Shown: one piece after another, positions 55,643 through 64,000 of the stretch
How the letters are laid out: every line of letters begins with the position of its first letter
Numbering within the stretch: the stretch's first letter is position 1
Origin: Hyphomonadaceae bacterium
Lineage (GTDB): Bacteria; Pseudomonadota; Alphaproteobacteria; Caulobacterales; Hyphomonadaceae
Direction of reading: 5' to 3'
DNA length: 64,000 bases
NCBI GenBank assembly: GCA_024743315.1
Contig: JANSWU010000001.1
Span: 310,001 to 374,000, forward strand
Program-made: the position numbers and the translations under genes
Notes under the pieces: generated by a model
The model's input: only the letters and a program-made list of their open reading frames with translations
Told to the model about the DNA's origin: nothing
Databases searched by the model: none

Positions 55643-56599
55643 ATGGCTAACCCCCCGATCTTAATCTCAGGCTGTCCGCGCTCAGGCACCACGTTTTGCG
55701 GCAACATTGTCTCCAAAGCGCCCGAGATTTTTGAGGTATACGAGCCGTTCAATCATGACTTCACGTATCATCTCGACCTACCGACGAAATTCTTTCGCGT
55801 CACTGCCGAGAACGAGGCCGAATACAAACCCCGAATCGATCGCCTATTGGCTCTAAGCAGCCCGGCGCAACGCTGGCGCCATTTGCCGCGCGGCGCGGTT
55901 GAGCGCCTAGCCTCTAAAAAGGACATGACCGCGGCGCTGTCCCTGAAAAAGCTGGCTCAGGATCGCGACAGTTTCCTGCACGCCTCTCGAATCTCTATCA
56001 AAGATCCGATCGCCTTCTTCTCCGCCGATTGGCTGGCCCGCACGTATGGCGCCCGTGTTGTCATTATGTGCCGCCACCCGGGCGGTGTGGTCTCGTCATT
56101 CCTGAATCTTGGCTGGGAATCAGAAACCAAATATATCGTCGATCATCCACTGCCTTTGTCCAACGGTAAGTTTGATAAAGAAATCGCGGCTTGGCGACGC
56201 AAGCCTGACGACGCCGTCGGCGCGGTGATCTTGCAATGGAAATTGTTCACCCAAGCCAGTCTGGATTGGCACAAAATGCACGCCGATTGGTTCTTCTGCC
56301 TGCATGATCAGCTTTGCGATCACCCAGTGGATCTGTTTCGGGCGATCTTCAGGTCCATTGACTTGCCTTTTACACCCAAGATCGAAGCGCAAATTCGGGC
56401 CGATACGGGGGCCTCAAACATTATCGACCCTGCACAGCACACGCAGCACAATTTGCGACGCCAGAGCGCGGAACTCAAAGACCAGTGGCGCAAGCGACTG
56501 GATCCAGACATCGGCAATCGGATTGTCAAGGAAACCGAAGCTCTTTGGGACGAGGCGACGCGTGCCTTTTCGATCGATTTGTCGCGAGCGGCGGCTTAA
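55643..56599 (+). CDS. Sulfotransferase family protein
   Basis: This 318-aa protein has the PAPS-binding loop ISGCPRSGTTF (about residues 8-18) and the 3'-phosphate motif MCRHPGGVVSSFLNLG (about 140-155), typical of Golgi-type or bacterial sulfotransferases. Its place among polysaccharide genes suggests it sulfates the exported polymer, a common trait of marine bacterial exopolysaccharides, though other acceptors are possible. It is 103 bp after the sugar transferase. The stop overlaps a small convergent gene by four bases. Confidence 0.87.
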   Translation: MANPPILISGCPRSGTTFCGNIVSKAPEIFEVYEPFNHDFTYHLDLPTKFFRVTAENEAEYKPRIDRLLALSSPAQRWRHLPRGAVERLASKKDMTAALSLKKLAQDRDSFLHASRISIKDPIAFFSADWLARTYGARVVIMCRHPGGVVSSFLNLGWESETKYIVDHPLPLSNGKFDKEIAAWRRKPDDAVGAVILQWKLFTQASLDWHKMHADWFFCLHDQLCDHPVDLFRAIFRSIDLPFTPKIEAQIRADTGASNIIDPAQHTQHNLRRQSAELKDQWRKRLDPDIGNRIVKETEALWDEATRAFSIDLSRAAA

Positions 56600-56781
56600 C
56601 TCAGCAAAAACCGAATGCCGGCTATGATCAGCGTCCACAATCCAGCGCTGATGCTCAAAATGATCAAGACCCGAACCCAGACCGGCCATTTGCGATTGCG
56701 ATCATCTTGATCAATCGCATGGTCCGCGGTGCGCTCGCCAATAAATGGTTGATTCATTTTCACGGTGATGGGGTCGCTCAT
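56596..56781 (-). CDS. Small single-pass membrane protein (61 aa)
   Basis: This 61-aa protein has a charged N-terminal half (TADHAIDQDDRNRKWP) and one membrane segment (about residues 37-60, starting VRVLIILSISAG). It lies between the sulfotransferase and the GT4-like gene, on the strand of the latter. No family was recognised. The start may also be the second Met at 56757. Its small size makes the call tentative, though its position in the locus supports it. Confidence 0.5.
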   Translation of the reverse strand: MSDPITVKMNQPFIGERTADHAIDQDDRNRKWPVWVRVLIILSISAGLWTLIIAGIRFLLS

Positions 56782-56953
56782 ACTCTCAACAACGAAACCG
56801 AAGTTACAGAAGGATTAATTCGGTTGCTTCAAATGGGCTCTTCAAAGTGTTTAAGTCGCTGGAATAAGAAATTAGCCTGAATCTGCCAGAGTCCAAGCTC
56901 CACCAACAGCAAGTGCATCGGAAAAGGGATGGATGAAGCGCGTGGAACGCGCT

Positions 56954-58093
56954 CTAGTCTGCGAGTATCTCTCTGATGATATTGGACAAAAACCCGGCAG
57001 GTTGCACAAAAACATCAGTCGACTTGGAAAGGAGTACTTTTTGGTAATCGAGGATCTGGTCACGTTTTGACAGCAAGTCCTCTACGAATCGCGGCAATGT
57101 CTCCTCCAGTCGCTCTTCGACCGTAAAGCCAACCCCGTGATCCGTGATCCAGGCCGCCGTCTGCGTGCCCGCAGGCGCAATCGACGGCACAGCATAATAA
57201 CCGCCTTCATAAATCCGGTTCGGCAACAGCCAGACCGAATTATGCCCGGCTTCCATGAAATCGCCGGCCCAGACCACATCCAGCTTTTCGTAAATCGCCG
57301 ACAAGTCTTCAGGAGAGCGATATCGGCCGTGAAAGGTCATATTGTCCCGCGCCTCAATAACCGGTTCAAATACGGGTATCTCAGTGCGCGCGGGAATGCC
57401 GTGTAAATGAATGTGAACGCGCGGGCCGAGCTGGTCGGCTGTTTGGGCGAGCAAGTCCAAAGATCGCTTGCAGCGAAGCTTGCCGATCCAGCCAATCTGC
57501 AAAGGGTCAACCTCTGCACTGACTTTCGCGGCGGGTCTGGCACCATATTCGGCGCCCGCGGCGAGACGGTTTTCGATTAAATAGGCTTTGTAATCCCCAG
57601 GATAATATCGCTCGAAATGGTTTTCGACGAAGCCCGGAGAACTGACGACCAGGGCGCGACACCGCTTCAAGAGCCGGTGCTCGAGGGATCGGAAGGCCCG
57701 CCCGAACAGGTCGGTTCGGCTCAACATGCGATGCACATCAAGGCTCTCATACACTACGGGAGTATCGAGTTTGAGTTTTCGCTTGGTCAGAAATGCCAAG
57801 GCCAGCATGTCCAGATTGCGCGCATAAATCAGATCAGCCGCGCGCAAACGCGCCGCGTCCTCCGCCGCGATTGAGGCGCCGGAGAAAATCGAGCGAATGC
57901 GTTGGAGGAAAGCCGAGTCCCGGGTTTCGCCCAGATCAACATTGTCCCAGAACAGCGACCCCGGATCGCGTCGATGCATCATGTAGCCCGTCACTCCGAG
58001 GCCATCATCTTGAAACGCCTGGACGCGGCGTCGGTTGGCGGCATCTGCGGAGTCATGACCGAAAAAGGCGATATGGATCGGTCTGTCAGGCAT
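56954..58093 (-). CDS. Glycosyltransferase, GT4-like (GT-B fold)
   Basis: This 379-aa protein has the two-domain GT-B layout: N-terminal IAFFGHDSADAANRRRVQAF, an acceptor/linker region, and C-terminal LQIGWIGKLRCKRSLDLLA followed by the Glu-rich motif NRIYEGGYYAVPSIAPAGT near residue 315. It would add a sugar to the growing repeat unit. The stop of the flippase gene is four bases before its ATG, so the two are cotranscribed. No strong ribosome site was seen. Confidence 0.87.
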   Translation of the reverse strand: MPDRPIHIAFFGHDSADAANRRRVQAFQDDGLGVTGYMMHRRDPGSLFWDNVDLGETRDSAFLQRIRSIFSGASIAAEDAARLRAADLIYARNLDMLALAFLTKRKLKLDTPVVYESLDVHRMLSRTDLFGRAFRSLEHRLLKRCRALVVSSPGFVENHFERYYPGDYKAYLIENRLAAGAEYGARPAAKVSAEVDPLQIGWIGKLRCKRSLDLLAQTADQLGPRVHIHLHGIPARTEIPVFEPVIEARDNMTFHGRYRSPEDLSAIYEKLDVVWAGDFMEAGHNSVWLLPNRIYEGGYYAVPSIAPAGTQTAAWITDHGVGFTVEERLEETLPRFVEDLLSKRDQILDYQKVLLSKSTDVFVQPAGFLSNIIREILAD

Positions 58094-58097
58094 CGAA

Positions 58098-59564
58098 CTA
58101 AGCCGGTTTCACCTGGGTTTTTCGATCGAGCACCATTTCAATCGTTTTTTGCAACCAGGTCCGATGAACCAGGAACAGGTAACCAAAATAAGCGGCCACG
58201 CCGATACTCGATTTGAGACCAATCTGCCAAAGCGATGGCATATGGTCGAAAAAGGATGCCGCCGTCAGCACGACAATGGCCATGACAACCGCACCCAAAT
58301 AAGCCGGCGCGACCCGATGGACGAGGGCGGCGAGTTGGACTCCGACCTCTTTCAGAACGATCGGCATGAAGAGCACGGTTGAGACCAAATAGACAATCCC
58401 CAAAGCGCTCACCATACCGGTAATGCCGAACGGTCTCAGGAGCAGGCAAAGCGACCCCAAGAAGACGAGGTCCCAAAGCGCCAGATTGACCAGTGCGCGG
58501 GTTCGTTTCAGGGCGATCAGGACCGCATTTCGGAAATTGTAGAACGGGGCCAAGGACCCAAACAGGGCCAACAATCCGAGGATCGGACCAACGGCTTTGA
58601 ATTCATAGGCAACAAAGACGTCAATGAAGTTCTGAGAGATCAATGCGATCCCAACAAAAACCGGCACCAGAATGGTGGCACCCAATTGTGTCAGATTGAG
58701 AAAAATCCGCTTTTTGTCTTCTGGGCCTGTATCCTTGGCGGACAACAAGATTACCCAAAGGGATGAAATCGGATTGGCGAATGCCGCGAAAACAGCCTGC
58801 ATGATCCGTTCGGCGATCCGCCACAGGCCGACCGCAGCGGCGCCGAAAAATGCGGCAATCGCGACATCAAGGACACGCAATAAAGACTTCACACAGGTCT
58901 GCGCCATGAAGATGCGGCCCGCTTCTTTGGCGAATTCCCGGGCCCAGGATCGGTCGAAATTGAAGGAGGGGAAGATCCGCGTTTGCACGATCAGCAGGCC
59001 TGCTTCAGCTGTGTTCGCCATCACCCTTTGGGCCACAAGAGCCCATTCGGGATGCGGCCCAAAGGCGACAATCAAAGCCGTGATGCCGCCAACAAACTTT
59101 GCAAAAATGGCGCGCAGCGTGATGGTTTTAAAATCGTGTCGCTCATAGAGCACCGCAGTTGGGGCGAGGGCAAATGGGATAATGATCAATGTCACGGCGA
59201 GCGCGCGCAGAACATCGGTGATCTCAGGATAGCCAAAAGCTCCAGCAATAACCGGGGCCAGAAGGACAAAGAGCGCCGCGAAGCCACCATAAATCATGGT
59301 CGCAACCCAATAGATCGTTGCGAGGGATTTCTTGTCGAAACGCTGCCGCTGGACAATGGCATCAATAATCGAAAAGCGACCCTCGAGATTGAAGAACTCA
59401 ATAAATACGAGCGCTAGCGCGAAGATGCCGAAGACAACCGGGGACAGCTTTGTGGTCAGAAGCAGGAAAATGGCGAGCGTCATGACCTGACCGACGCCAA
59501 TGTTCAGCATGTTCCAGGTCAGCGCGGAACGGAACGAAGATCCAAATTGCTTCTGCTCAGACAT
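58098..59564 (-). CDS. Polysaccharide flippase (Wzx/MATE-like)
   Basis: This 488-aa membrane protein has about 12-14 hydrophobic segments and the opening SSFRSALTWNMLNIGVGQVM, as in PST-type exporters that flip undecaprenyl-linked repeat units. No enzyme motif is present. It sits between the GT4-like gene and the tyrosine kinase, all on one strand. Together with the priming transferase this supports a Wzx-dependent pathway, but no Wzy polymerase lies in the window. Confidence 0.88.
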   Translation of the reverse strand: MSEQKQFGSSFRSALTWNMLNIGVGQVMTLAIFLLLTTKLSPVVFGIFALALVFIEFFNLEGRFSIIDAIVQRQRFDKKSLATIYWVATMIYGGFAALFVLLAPVIAGAFGYPEITDVLRALAVTLIIIPFALAPTAVLYERHDFKTITLRAIFAKFVGGITALIVAFGPHPEWALVAQRVMANTAEAGLLIVQTRIFPSFNFDRSWAREFAKEAGRIFMAQTCVKSLLRVLDVAIAAFFGAAAVGLWRIAERIMQAVFAAFANPISSLWVILLSAKDTGPEDKKRIFLNLTQLGATILVPVFVGIALISQNFIDVFVAYEFKAVGPILGLLALFGSLAPFYNFRNAVLIALKRTRALVNLALWDLVFLGSLCLLLRPFGITGMVSALGIVYLVSTVLFMPIVLKEVGVQLAALVHRVAPAYLGAVVMAIVVLTAASFFDHMPSLWQIGLKSSIGVAAYFGYLFLVHRTWLQKTIEMVLDRKTQVKPA

Positions 59565-59637
59565 ACCTTAGCTCCGCTATGAGGGGCTCAGAGCCCGGCA
59601 TGAAACCGAGCTCAGACTTTGGCCCTCAAATCCCTTT

Positions 59638-62073
59638 CTACTTCGTAGATGATCCAGACCACTTGGCTTGCTTTGCAGGTTCTTTGGCCTCTGGGGCGCC
59701 AACGAAATTGGGCGTTTCCTCATTCGCTGGGCGCAGAGCTGCGGCTGGGCGCGGGATCGGATTGTCCTGCACTGGCGGGAGTTTGTCCTTACTGCCAAAC
59801 AGTTTGTTGCGTGTGCCCATGGAGTAATATTTGCTGTACGCTTTATTACTGGCGCTTGGGTCTTTGTGATGGCGACGGCTGGTCAGGTTGACCATGTTGA
59901 GGGCGACGCCAAGCAGGTTCGCATTGAAGTTCTTCAGCAGATTCAACGACTGGCGCGCCGCACCGCGGCTCGTATGACGCCAGCGGACGATGAGGATCGT
60001 CTTGTCAGCTTTACCCGCAATTACCCGTGCCTCTGCCATCAACAGGAGCGGACCAGTATCGATCAGGATGCTGTCATACTTCTGCTTCAGCACTTCCAGC
60101 AGGTCATCAAAGGCCCGCGTCCCGAACACGTCATGCGGCGTATGGCCGGTTTTAGACAAGGGAAGAATATCGAGTGATGATTTTGTGTCGCGATGGATCG
60201 CTTCGTCGAGGCTGCCCGCGCCAAACAAGTGTTCAATGAACCCAATCTTCGGCGAAATCCCGACCATCCGCGTCAACTCCCGACGGCGGAAGTCACCATC
60301 AATGACCAAGGTCCGAGAGCCAGACATGGCCGACATCCGTCCAAGGCTGAGGGTCAGGCTGGTCTTGCCTTCATTCGGCAGAGACGAGGTGATTGCAACC
60401 GTCTTGGTCTGACTGTCGAGATCCGAGAAAGCGATCGCGGCGCGCAAGTAGCGGACACTTTCGGCATAGGCCGAGAGCGGATTCTTGGTCATGAAATCCG
60501 GTGGACTATTCTTGCCAAGACCGAGAATGCCGCGGTTTGGAATGAATGGGATCGAGCCAATCGATTTTGAACGCAACTTGCGTTCGACATCTTCCGTCGA
60601 GCTGACATGCATGTCGAACATTTCGGCCAGCATGGCGAGGCCAATCCCGAACATGCCCCCCAACAAGACGCCGAGAACCAGATTGATCATGGTTTTGGGT
60701 GAGCTTGGCCCCACCGGCACAGATGCGGTCGATAGGATGCGCGCATCGGCTTCCGCCAGATCGTCTTGTTCGCCGGTTTCTTTGGCGCGGCTGATAAAAT
60801 CTTCATATAGAACACGGCTGGCTTCAGCATCCCGCTCAAGTTCGTTCAAACGAACCTGATTGCGATTGTTCTGGATCAATTGGCCGCGCGCGCGCCCGAT
60901 CGCGGCGTTCAGCTTGTTGACCTCATCCTGGGCGGCCTGAACTTCGTTCTCCAGCGTGGTGATGATCTTCTGGACCTCAACATTAATCGCGCGCTCGATA
61001 TCAGCCGCCTCACTGCGCACACGGATCAGGTCCGGGTGGCGCGACCCCAAAGTGCTTTCAAGGTCGGCTTGGCGACGCAAAACGACCGCCTGCTGGCTCT
61101 TGAGATCAGAGATCACTGGATTGTTCAAAACTTCAGCGATTGAGTCGACACCGGTACCAGAGGCCTGGGCGCGACGCACGTTCTCGAATCGCGCCCGAGC
61201 TCGGTTGAGCAGCGCCTCTTGTTGAATTTTTTGCGACGACAGCGATGCAATCTCTTGCTCGGTCAGCGACGTCCCCGCCGCCGCGAGGAGTCCAGACTCA
61301 GAGCGATACTCTTCGACCCGTCTTTCCTTTTCGGACACTTCATCCCGGAGGCCTGACACCCGTTCAAGCAGCCAATTGGTGGCGCGTTGGGTGGTTTCCA
61401 GTTTCGCTTCAAGTTGATCAACCCGGTATTGGTCCGCGACGGCATTGGCGAGATCGGCTGATTTCTGGGCCGAGACGCTATACACCTCTGCATTGATCAG
61501 GAAGGTGGTCCCGACCCGTTTGACATCCACATGTCGGGAGAAATTGTTGGTTGTATCTTCGAGGATCTTGGCGTTTTTCTGATCCTCGGTCATGCCTTCA
61601 AAAGGATCGACATCCTTGTCCTTATTGCCGCCGACAAGGCCACGGAGAAAGCCTTTGATTTGCCCGACGGCACCTTTTGGGCCGCCTGTGTTCAGGTGCG
61701 GGTTGAACTCAGGATCCTCAACCAGGTTCTGAGCGCGAACCACACGGGTCAAAAGGGATTTTGATCCCATGATTTCAACTTCGGTGTCGATTTCTGCGGT
61801 ATTGCCGCCAACCCCACCAATAACGCTGCCGAGGTCAATCACATTGCGTTCTTTGGTATCAACAATAACCGTGGCTTTCGCAGTATAGACCGGAGTCGCC
61901 GTGAAGGTCATGTAGGCCACCAGCGAGAACACGGTTAGAAAACCGATCGCGATGATCCAGTAGCGTCGATAAACGACATCAACGATCGACTTGATCGTGA
62001 CTGGCAAGCCTTGGTCTTCATATCCGCTACCTGCGGATGCTTGCGGCAATTCGATGCTGTACCTTGTGCTCAC
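59638..62073 (-). CDS. Polysaccharide co-polymerase / tyrosine autokinase (Wzc/ExoP-type)
   Basis: This 811-aa protein controls chain length and export. It has a Wzz-like N-terminal domain with membrane segments at about residues 35-55 and 455-480 and a coiled-coil periplasmic part (GNVR-type), then a cytoplasmic BY-kinase domain with Walker A LPNEGKTS (about 568-575), Walker A' LVIDGDF (about 590) and Walker B SILIDTGP (about 668). The C-terminal tail carries a Tyr cluster (AYSKYYS) for autophosphorylation. It starts with GTG at 62073 with AGGGTG before it. No low-molecular-weight tyrosine phosphatase gene is present nearby. Confidence 0.94.
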   Translation of the reverse strand: MSTRYSIELPQASAGSGYEDQGLPVTIKSIVDVVYRRYWIIAIGFLTVFSLVAYMTFTATPVYTAKATVIVDTKERNVIDLGSVIGGVGGNTAEIDTEVEIMGSKSLLTRVVRAQNLVEDPEFNPHLNTGGPKGAVGQIKGFLRGLVGGNKDKDVDPFEGMTEDQKNAKILEDTTNNFSRHVDVKRVGTTFLINAEVYSVSAQKSADLANAVADQYRVDQLEAKLETTQRATNWLLERVSGLRDEVSEKERRVEEYRSESGLLAAAGTSLTEQEIASLSSQKIQQEALLNRARARFENVRRAQASGTGVDSIAEVLNNPVISDLKSQQAVVLRRQADLESTLGSRHPDLIRVRSEAADIERAINVEVQKIITTLENEVQAAQDEVNKLNAAIGRARGQLIQNNRNQVRLNELERDAEASRVLYEDFISRAKETGEQDDLAEADARILSTASVPVGPSSPKTMINLVLGVLLGGMFGIGLAMLAEMFDMHVSSTEDVERKLRSKSIGSIPFIPNRGILGLGKNSPPDFMTKNPLSAYAESVRYLRAAIAFSDLDSQTKTVAITSSLPNEGKTSLTLSLGRMSAMSGSRTLVIDGDFRRRELTRMVGISPKIGFIEHLFGAGSLDEAIHRDTKSSLDILPLSKTGHTPHDVFGTRAFDDLLEVLKQKYDSILIDTGPLLLMAEARVIAGKADKTILIVRWRHTSRGAARQSLNLLKNFNANLLGVALNMVNLTSRRHHKDPSASNKAYSKYYSMGTRNKLFGSKDKLPPVQDNPIPRPAAALRPANEETPNFVGAPEAKEPAKQAKWSGSSTK

Positions 62074-62117
62074 TGTATCACCCTGTGAATAGATATTTGT
62101 TTTTGTTTTTTGAGGAC

Positions 62118-62140
62118 CCGGCCGAGCATTTCTCGGCCGG
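62118..62140. other. Perfect hairpin between the barrel and kinase genes
   Basis: CCGGCCGAG (62118-62126) and CTCGGCCGG (62132-62140) form a 9-bp stem with a 5-base loop, 15 bp after the barrel stop. Neither strand has the proper T-run in the transcribed direction, so it may be a processing or mRNA-protecting hairpin. Confidence 0.5.
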
Positions 62141-62155
62141 ATCTAGACGTGTATC

Positions 62156-63469
62156 TTACGGGAAGATTGAAAGAGCGATGCCGATCTCATTGGTTGAGAA
62201 GCTCGGATCAAAGGCATTGCCTGTAATCGACGCATCGCGTTCGATGTTCTGCACATATCCGGTCACATGCGCGCGCTTGTTCAGCTTGTAAGTCAAACCA
62301 GCGCCGAAGCGTGTATAATCGTCTTTACGATCGATCTCCTGATAATCGTCCTCGACAATGCTACCAAACAGACTGCCAATCACTTGTCGTGAGAATTCAT
62401 GGTCGATATTTGCACCGAAGCTGGTTTGCAGCGTGCTCGGCGACTCAATCAGTCCATTGTCTGTGACCCGGCGACCGGCGGTCAGCGTGACCGTCGTCAA
62501 ACGGCTCGGAAACCATTCCACATTGCCATCAACAGATAGGCCATCGACATCCTCGAAGGCATTGTCCTTTTTGTCTTCAGAGAAGAAGCCAATGGCAATA
62601 TCGCCGCGCAGCAAATTGGTGGTTTCGAAATTCACACCACCAGCGACGACATAACCGTCTGAGTCACGCACGCGTGGTGTTGCGACAAGCGTGGTTGGGT
62701 CGATGACCGTGCGGGCGCTGTCATATTCGGTTTGCGTGACGGTCCCTTGACCAAAGACGGCGATGTTTGGGGAAACGGCATATGACAGTCGAGAGGTGAA
62801 GTTCACATCATCATTGTCGCGGAAATCCTGCTCAAACACGGTGTTGGTGTTGCGGAAAAACCCATCGTCAAAGTCTGACTGGGTCAGACGCAAGGCATTG
62901 GTCCAACGAATACGCTCACTTTGATAGTTACCAGCGACGCGGACCGTGGTTCGCGTGAATTCGATCGGGCTGTCGAGCTGCGCCCCATTGGCATAGTTCG
63001 AGCGTGGCTGCACCGTATCACGGATAGATGCTTCGGCAGAGACGTTGAATGCGCGAGAGACATCAAGCCGTCCGGATGCGCCGACATCAACTTCGGTGAA
63101 CGACTCATCCGAGAAATCGGAGAACTCTGTACGACCGAGACGCCCGCGCAAGCCGACTTCGTGGACGCTCCAATCGGTTCGAGCGTCGGCCGAGACCGCC
63201 GCGCTGAGAAGCGTGTCAGACTCTTCAGGATTGCCGGTATTACCGCTGGCCGCAAATACATTGTCTGTGGTTGCGACGCCGACGGTCAGGTCTGAAGCCA
63301 CCACGAATGCGCCGAGGCGAACGGGTTCTGGGTCAAAATCGGGTTGGGCTCGATCTTTGACAGCTTCATATTTGTCGCGATCATAAAAATTGTCTTGGGC
63401 ATTGGCTTGAACAGACATCAGGCCAAGGGTTGCGATCGCGATGAGCGATGAGTTTCGTAGATACTTCAT
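62156..63469 (-). CDS. Outer-membrane beta-barrel protein (BBP2-type porin)
   Basis: This 437-aa protein has a signal peptide (about residues 1-24, ending VQANAQ) and a long series of amphipathic beta-strands with Phe at the ends, including the final VTGYVQNIERDASITGNAF and IGIALSIFP. The pattern matches outer-membrane beta-barrel porin 2 proteins that often accompany exopolysaccharide export genes. It may form the outer-membrane gate with the Wza-type lipoprotein. The ATG at 63469 is preferred; the frame extends to 63517, over a hairpin. A Wzi-like role is possible. Confidence 0.87.
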   Translation of the reverse strand: MKYLRNSSLIAIATLGLMSVQANAQDNFYDRDKYEAVKDRAQPDFDPEPVRLGAFVVASDLTVGVATTDNVFAASGNTGNPEESDTLLSAAVSADARTDWSVHEVGLRGRLGRTEFSDFSDESFTEVDVGASGRLDVSRAFNVSAEASIRDTVQPRSNYANGAQLDSPIEFTRTTVRVAGNYQSERIRWTNALRLTQSDFDDGFFRNTNTVFEQDFRDNDDVNFTSRLSYAVSPNIAVFGQGTVTQTEYDSARTVIDPTTLVATPRVRDSDGYVVAGGVNFETTNLLRGDIAIGFFSEDKKDNAFEDVDGLSVDGNVEWFPSRLTTVTLTAGRRVTDNGLIESPSTLQTSFGANIDHEFSRQVIGSLFGSIVEDDYQEIDRKDDYTRFGAGLTYKLNKRAHVTGYVQNIERDASITGNAFDPSFSTNEIGIALSIFP

Positions 63470-63944
63470 GGATTTAACAATCCCCACTTTACTGGATCCG
63501 GGCGCGCCCCGGATCATTGGACGTGATGAAGCAATGCACGTGCCAAGTTACAATTCGTATAACCATAAACTACCAAATGCTTACTGCATTCTCGGCGTCC
63601 CCTTGCCGTCAGCGTTTCGCTGGGTTGATGCGAACCTTCAGTCATCTGATTGAACGCGTCCCACACACTTAGCTTCTTAAGTGCTCCTGCGACCGCTTGG
63701 GGTCACGGATTTGATATGGCACAATAAAATTCGATTGTCAGTGATTTCCTCTGTTTTTTTTGCCTTCGTCAGACCTGGTTCGACAACTGGCATAGGCCTG
63801 TAAATACGTACGATTCCGCGTCTACCTGTCTCAACGCAAAAATGTATTATTGTGCCCGCGCATTCAGCTTGATAACTGGCGTCGGGATTGCACGCGCGAA
63901 CAGCAAGGCTTGAACCATCGGTTCAGAATGGGACGTGACTGAAA
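63470..63944. other. Intergenic stretch upstream of the barrel gene
   Basis: About 475 bp without a recognisable gene. It contains the barrel leader hairpin (63495-63515), an inverted repeat CACTTA/TAAGTG (63666-63683) and a distant pair GCACAATAA/TTATTGTGC (63719-63727 and 63847-63855). The last part leads into an open frame starting at 63945. Confidence 0.55.
63495..63515. promoter_or_regulatory. Leader hairpin of the beta-barrel gene
   Basis: GATCCGGG (63495-63502) pairs with CCCGGATC (63508-63515), 26 bp before the barrel start at 63469. It could affect translation or be an operator; it lacks a T-run on the minus strand. Confidence 0.4.
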
Positions 63945-64000
63945 ATGATTATCGTAGACACCGCGCTGGCCAAGCGCGCTGAACAACAGCGACCTCTGCA
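63945..64000 (+). CDS. Start of a gene cut by the window edge, possibly an NAD(P)-dependent oxidoreductase
   Basis: Only about 18 codons are visible (MIIVDTALAKRAEQQ...). The N-terminus resembles SAF-domain NAD(P)-dependent oxidoreductases of the homoserine dehydrogenase type, some of which work in sugar or branched-chain metabolism. The call is a guess from the first residues; the nucleotide-binding motif lies outside the window. Confidence 0.3.
   Translation, partial: MIIVDTALAKRAEQQRPL

Noticed and set aside
1-64000. tRNA, rRNA, CRISPR arrays, insertion sequences or prophage
   Set aside because: None of the expected sequence patterns was found by reading both strands; small elements could be missed.

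Overview
The window looks like chromosomal DNA from an alphaproteobacterium, most likely a marine stalked or budding type related to Hyphomonadaceae/Maricaulales. Signs of this are the conserved gene strings miaB-phoH-ybeY-corC-lnt-HTH and envC-ctpA-(divergent polysaccharide deacetylase)-rppH, the moderately high GC content, weak Shine-Dalgarno use, and scattered TTAACCAT motifs that match the CtrA recognition sequence. The assignment is inferred from gene families and order, not from a 16S gene. No rRNA, tRNA, insertion sequence, prophage or CRISPR array was seen.

Layout. 0-10 kb: start of ftsX and ftsE, a zinc-ribbon membrane protein with a phosphoribosyltransferase, an alpha/beta hydrolase, and a cell-envelope group (rppH, a divergent polysaccharide deacetylase, ctpA, envC), then a malyl-CoA lyase-type enzyme and xerD. 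10-16.5 kb: an alanine/glycine:cation symporter, an unrecognised membrane protein, a P-loop ATPase, a family-2 glycosyltransferase, the helicase HrpB and the pseudouridine synthase RluE. 16.6-23.6 kb: the miaB-phoH-ybeY-corC-lnt-HTH housekeeping string followed by a 3-hydroxyacyl-CoA dehydrogenase. 23.6-30.3 kb: a Rieske oxygenase with a hypothetical partner, lepA, folE, a VOC protein, small exported and soluble hypotheticals and a CAP-domain protein. 30.4-39.9 kb: pnp-rpsO, a repeat-filled non-coding gap, a UbiB-type kinase, a UvrD helicase, metY and dnaJ. 40-46.4 kb: gltD-GFA-gltB. 46.6-49.4 kb: uppP, a ribbon-helix-helix/EF-hand protein and an NDUFA9-like dehydrogenase.

49.5-63.5 kb is an exopolysaccharide locus. 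It holds a membrane-anchored propeller-like protein, a glycosyltransferase fused to a PPP-type phosphatase, a Wza-type export lipoprotein, an ExoY-type priming sugar transferase, a sulfotransferase, a small membrane protein, a GT4-like glycosyltransferase, a Wzx-type flippase, a Wzc-type tyrosine autokinase and an outer-membrane beta-barrel. Together these can prime, extend, flip, sulfate and export a surface polymer, which suggests a sulfated capsule, biofilm matrix or holdfast-like adhesin. No polymerase (Wzy) and no low-molecular-weight tyrosine phosphatase lie inside the window.

The observations most worth following are the glycosyltransferase-phosphatase fusion, the ribbon-helix-helix/EF-hand protein with a strong in-frame internal start, a perfect operator-like palindrome in front of the polysaccharide locus, nested inverted repeats ahead of the CAP gene, and two diverged ~100-bp palindromic repeats upstream of rpsO.
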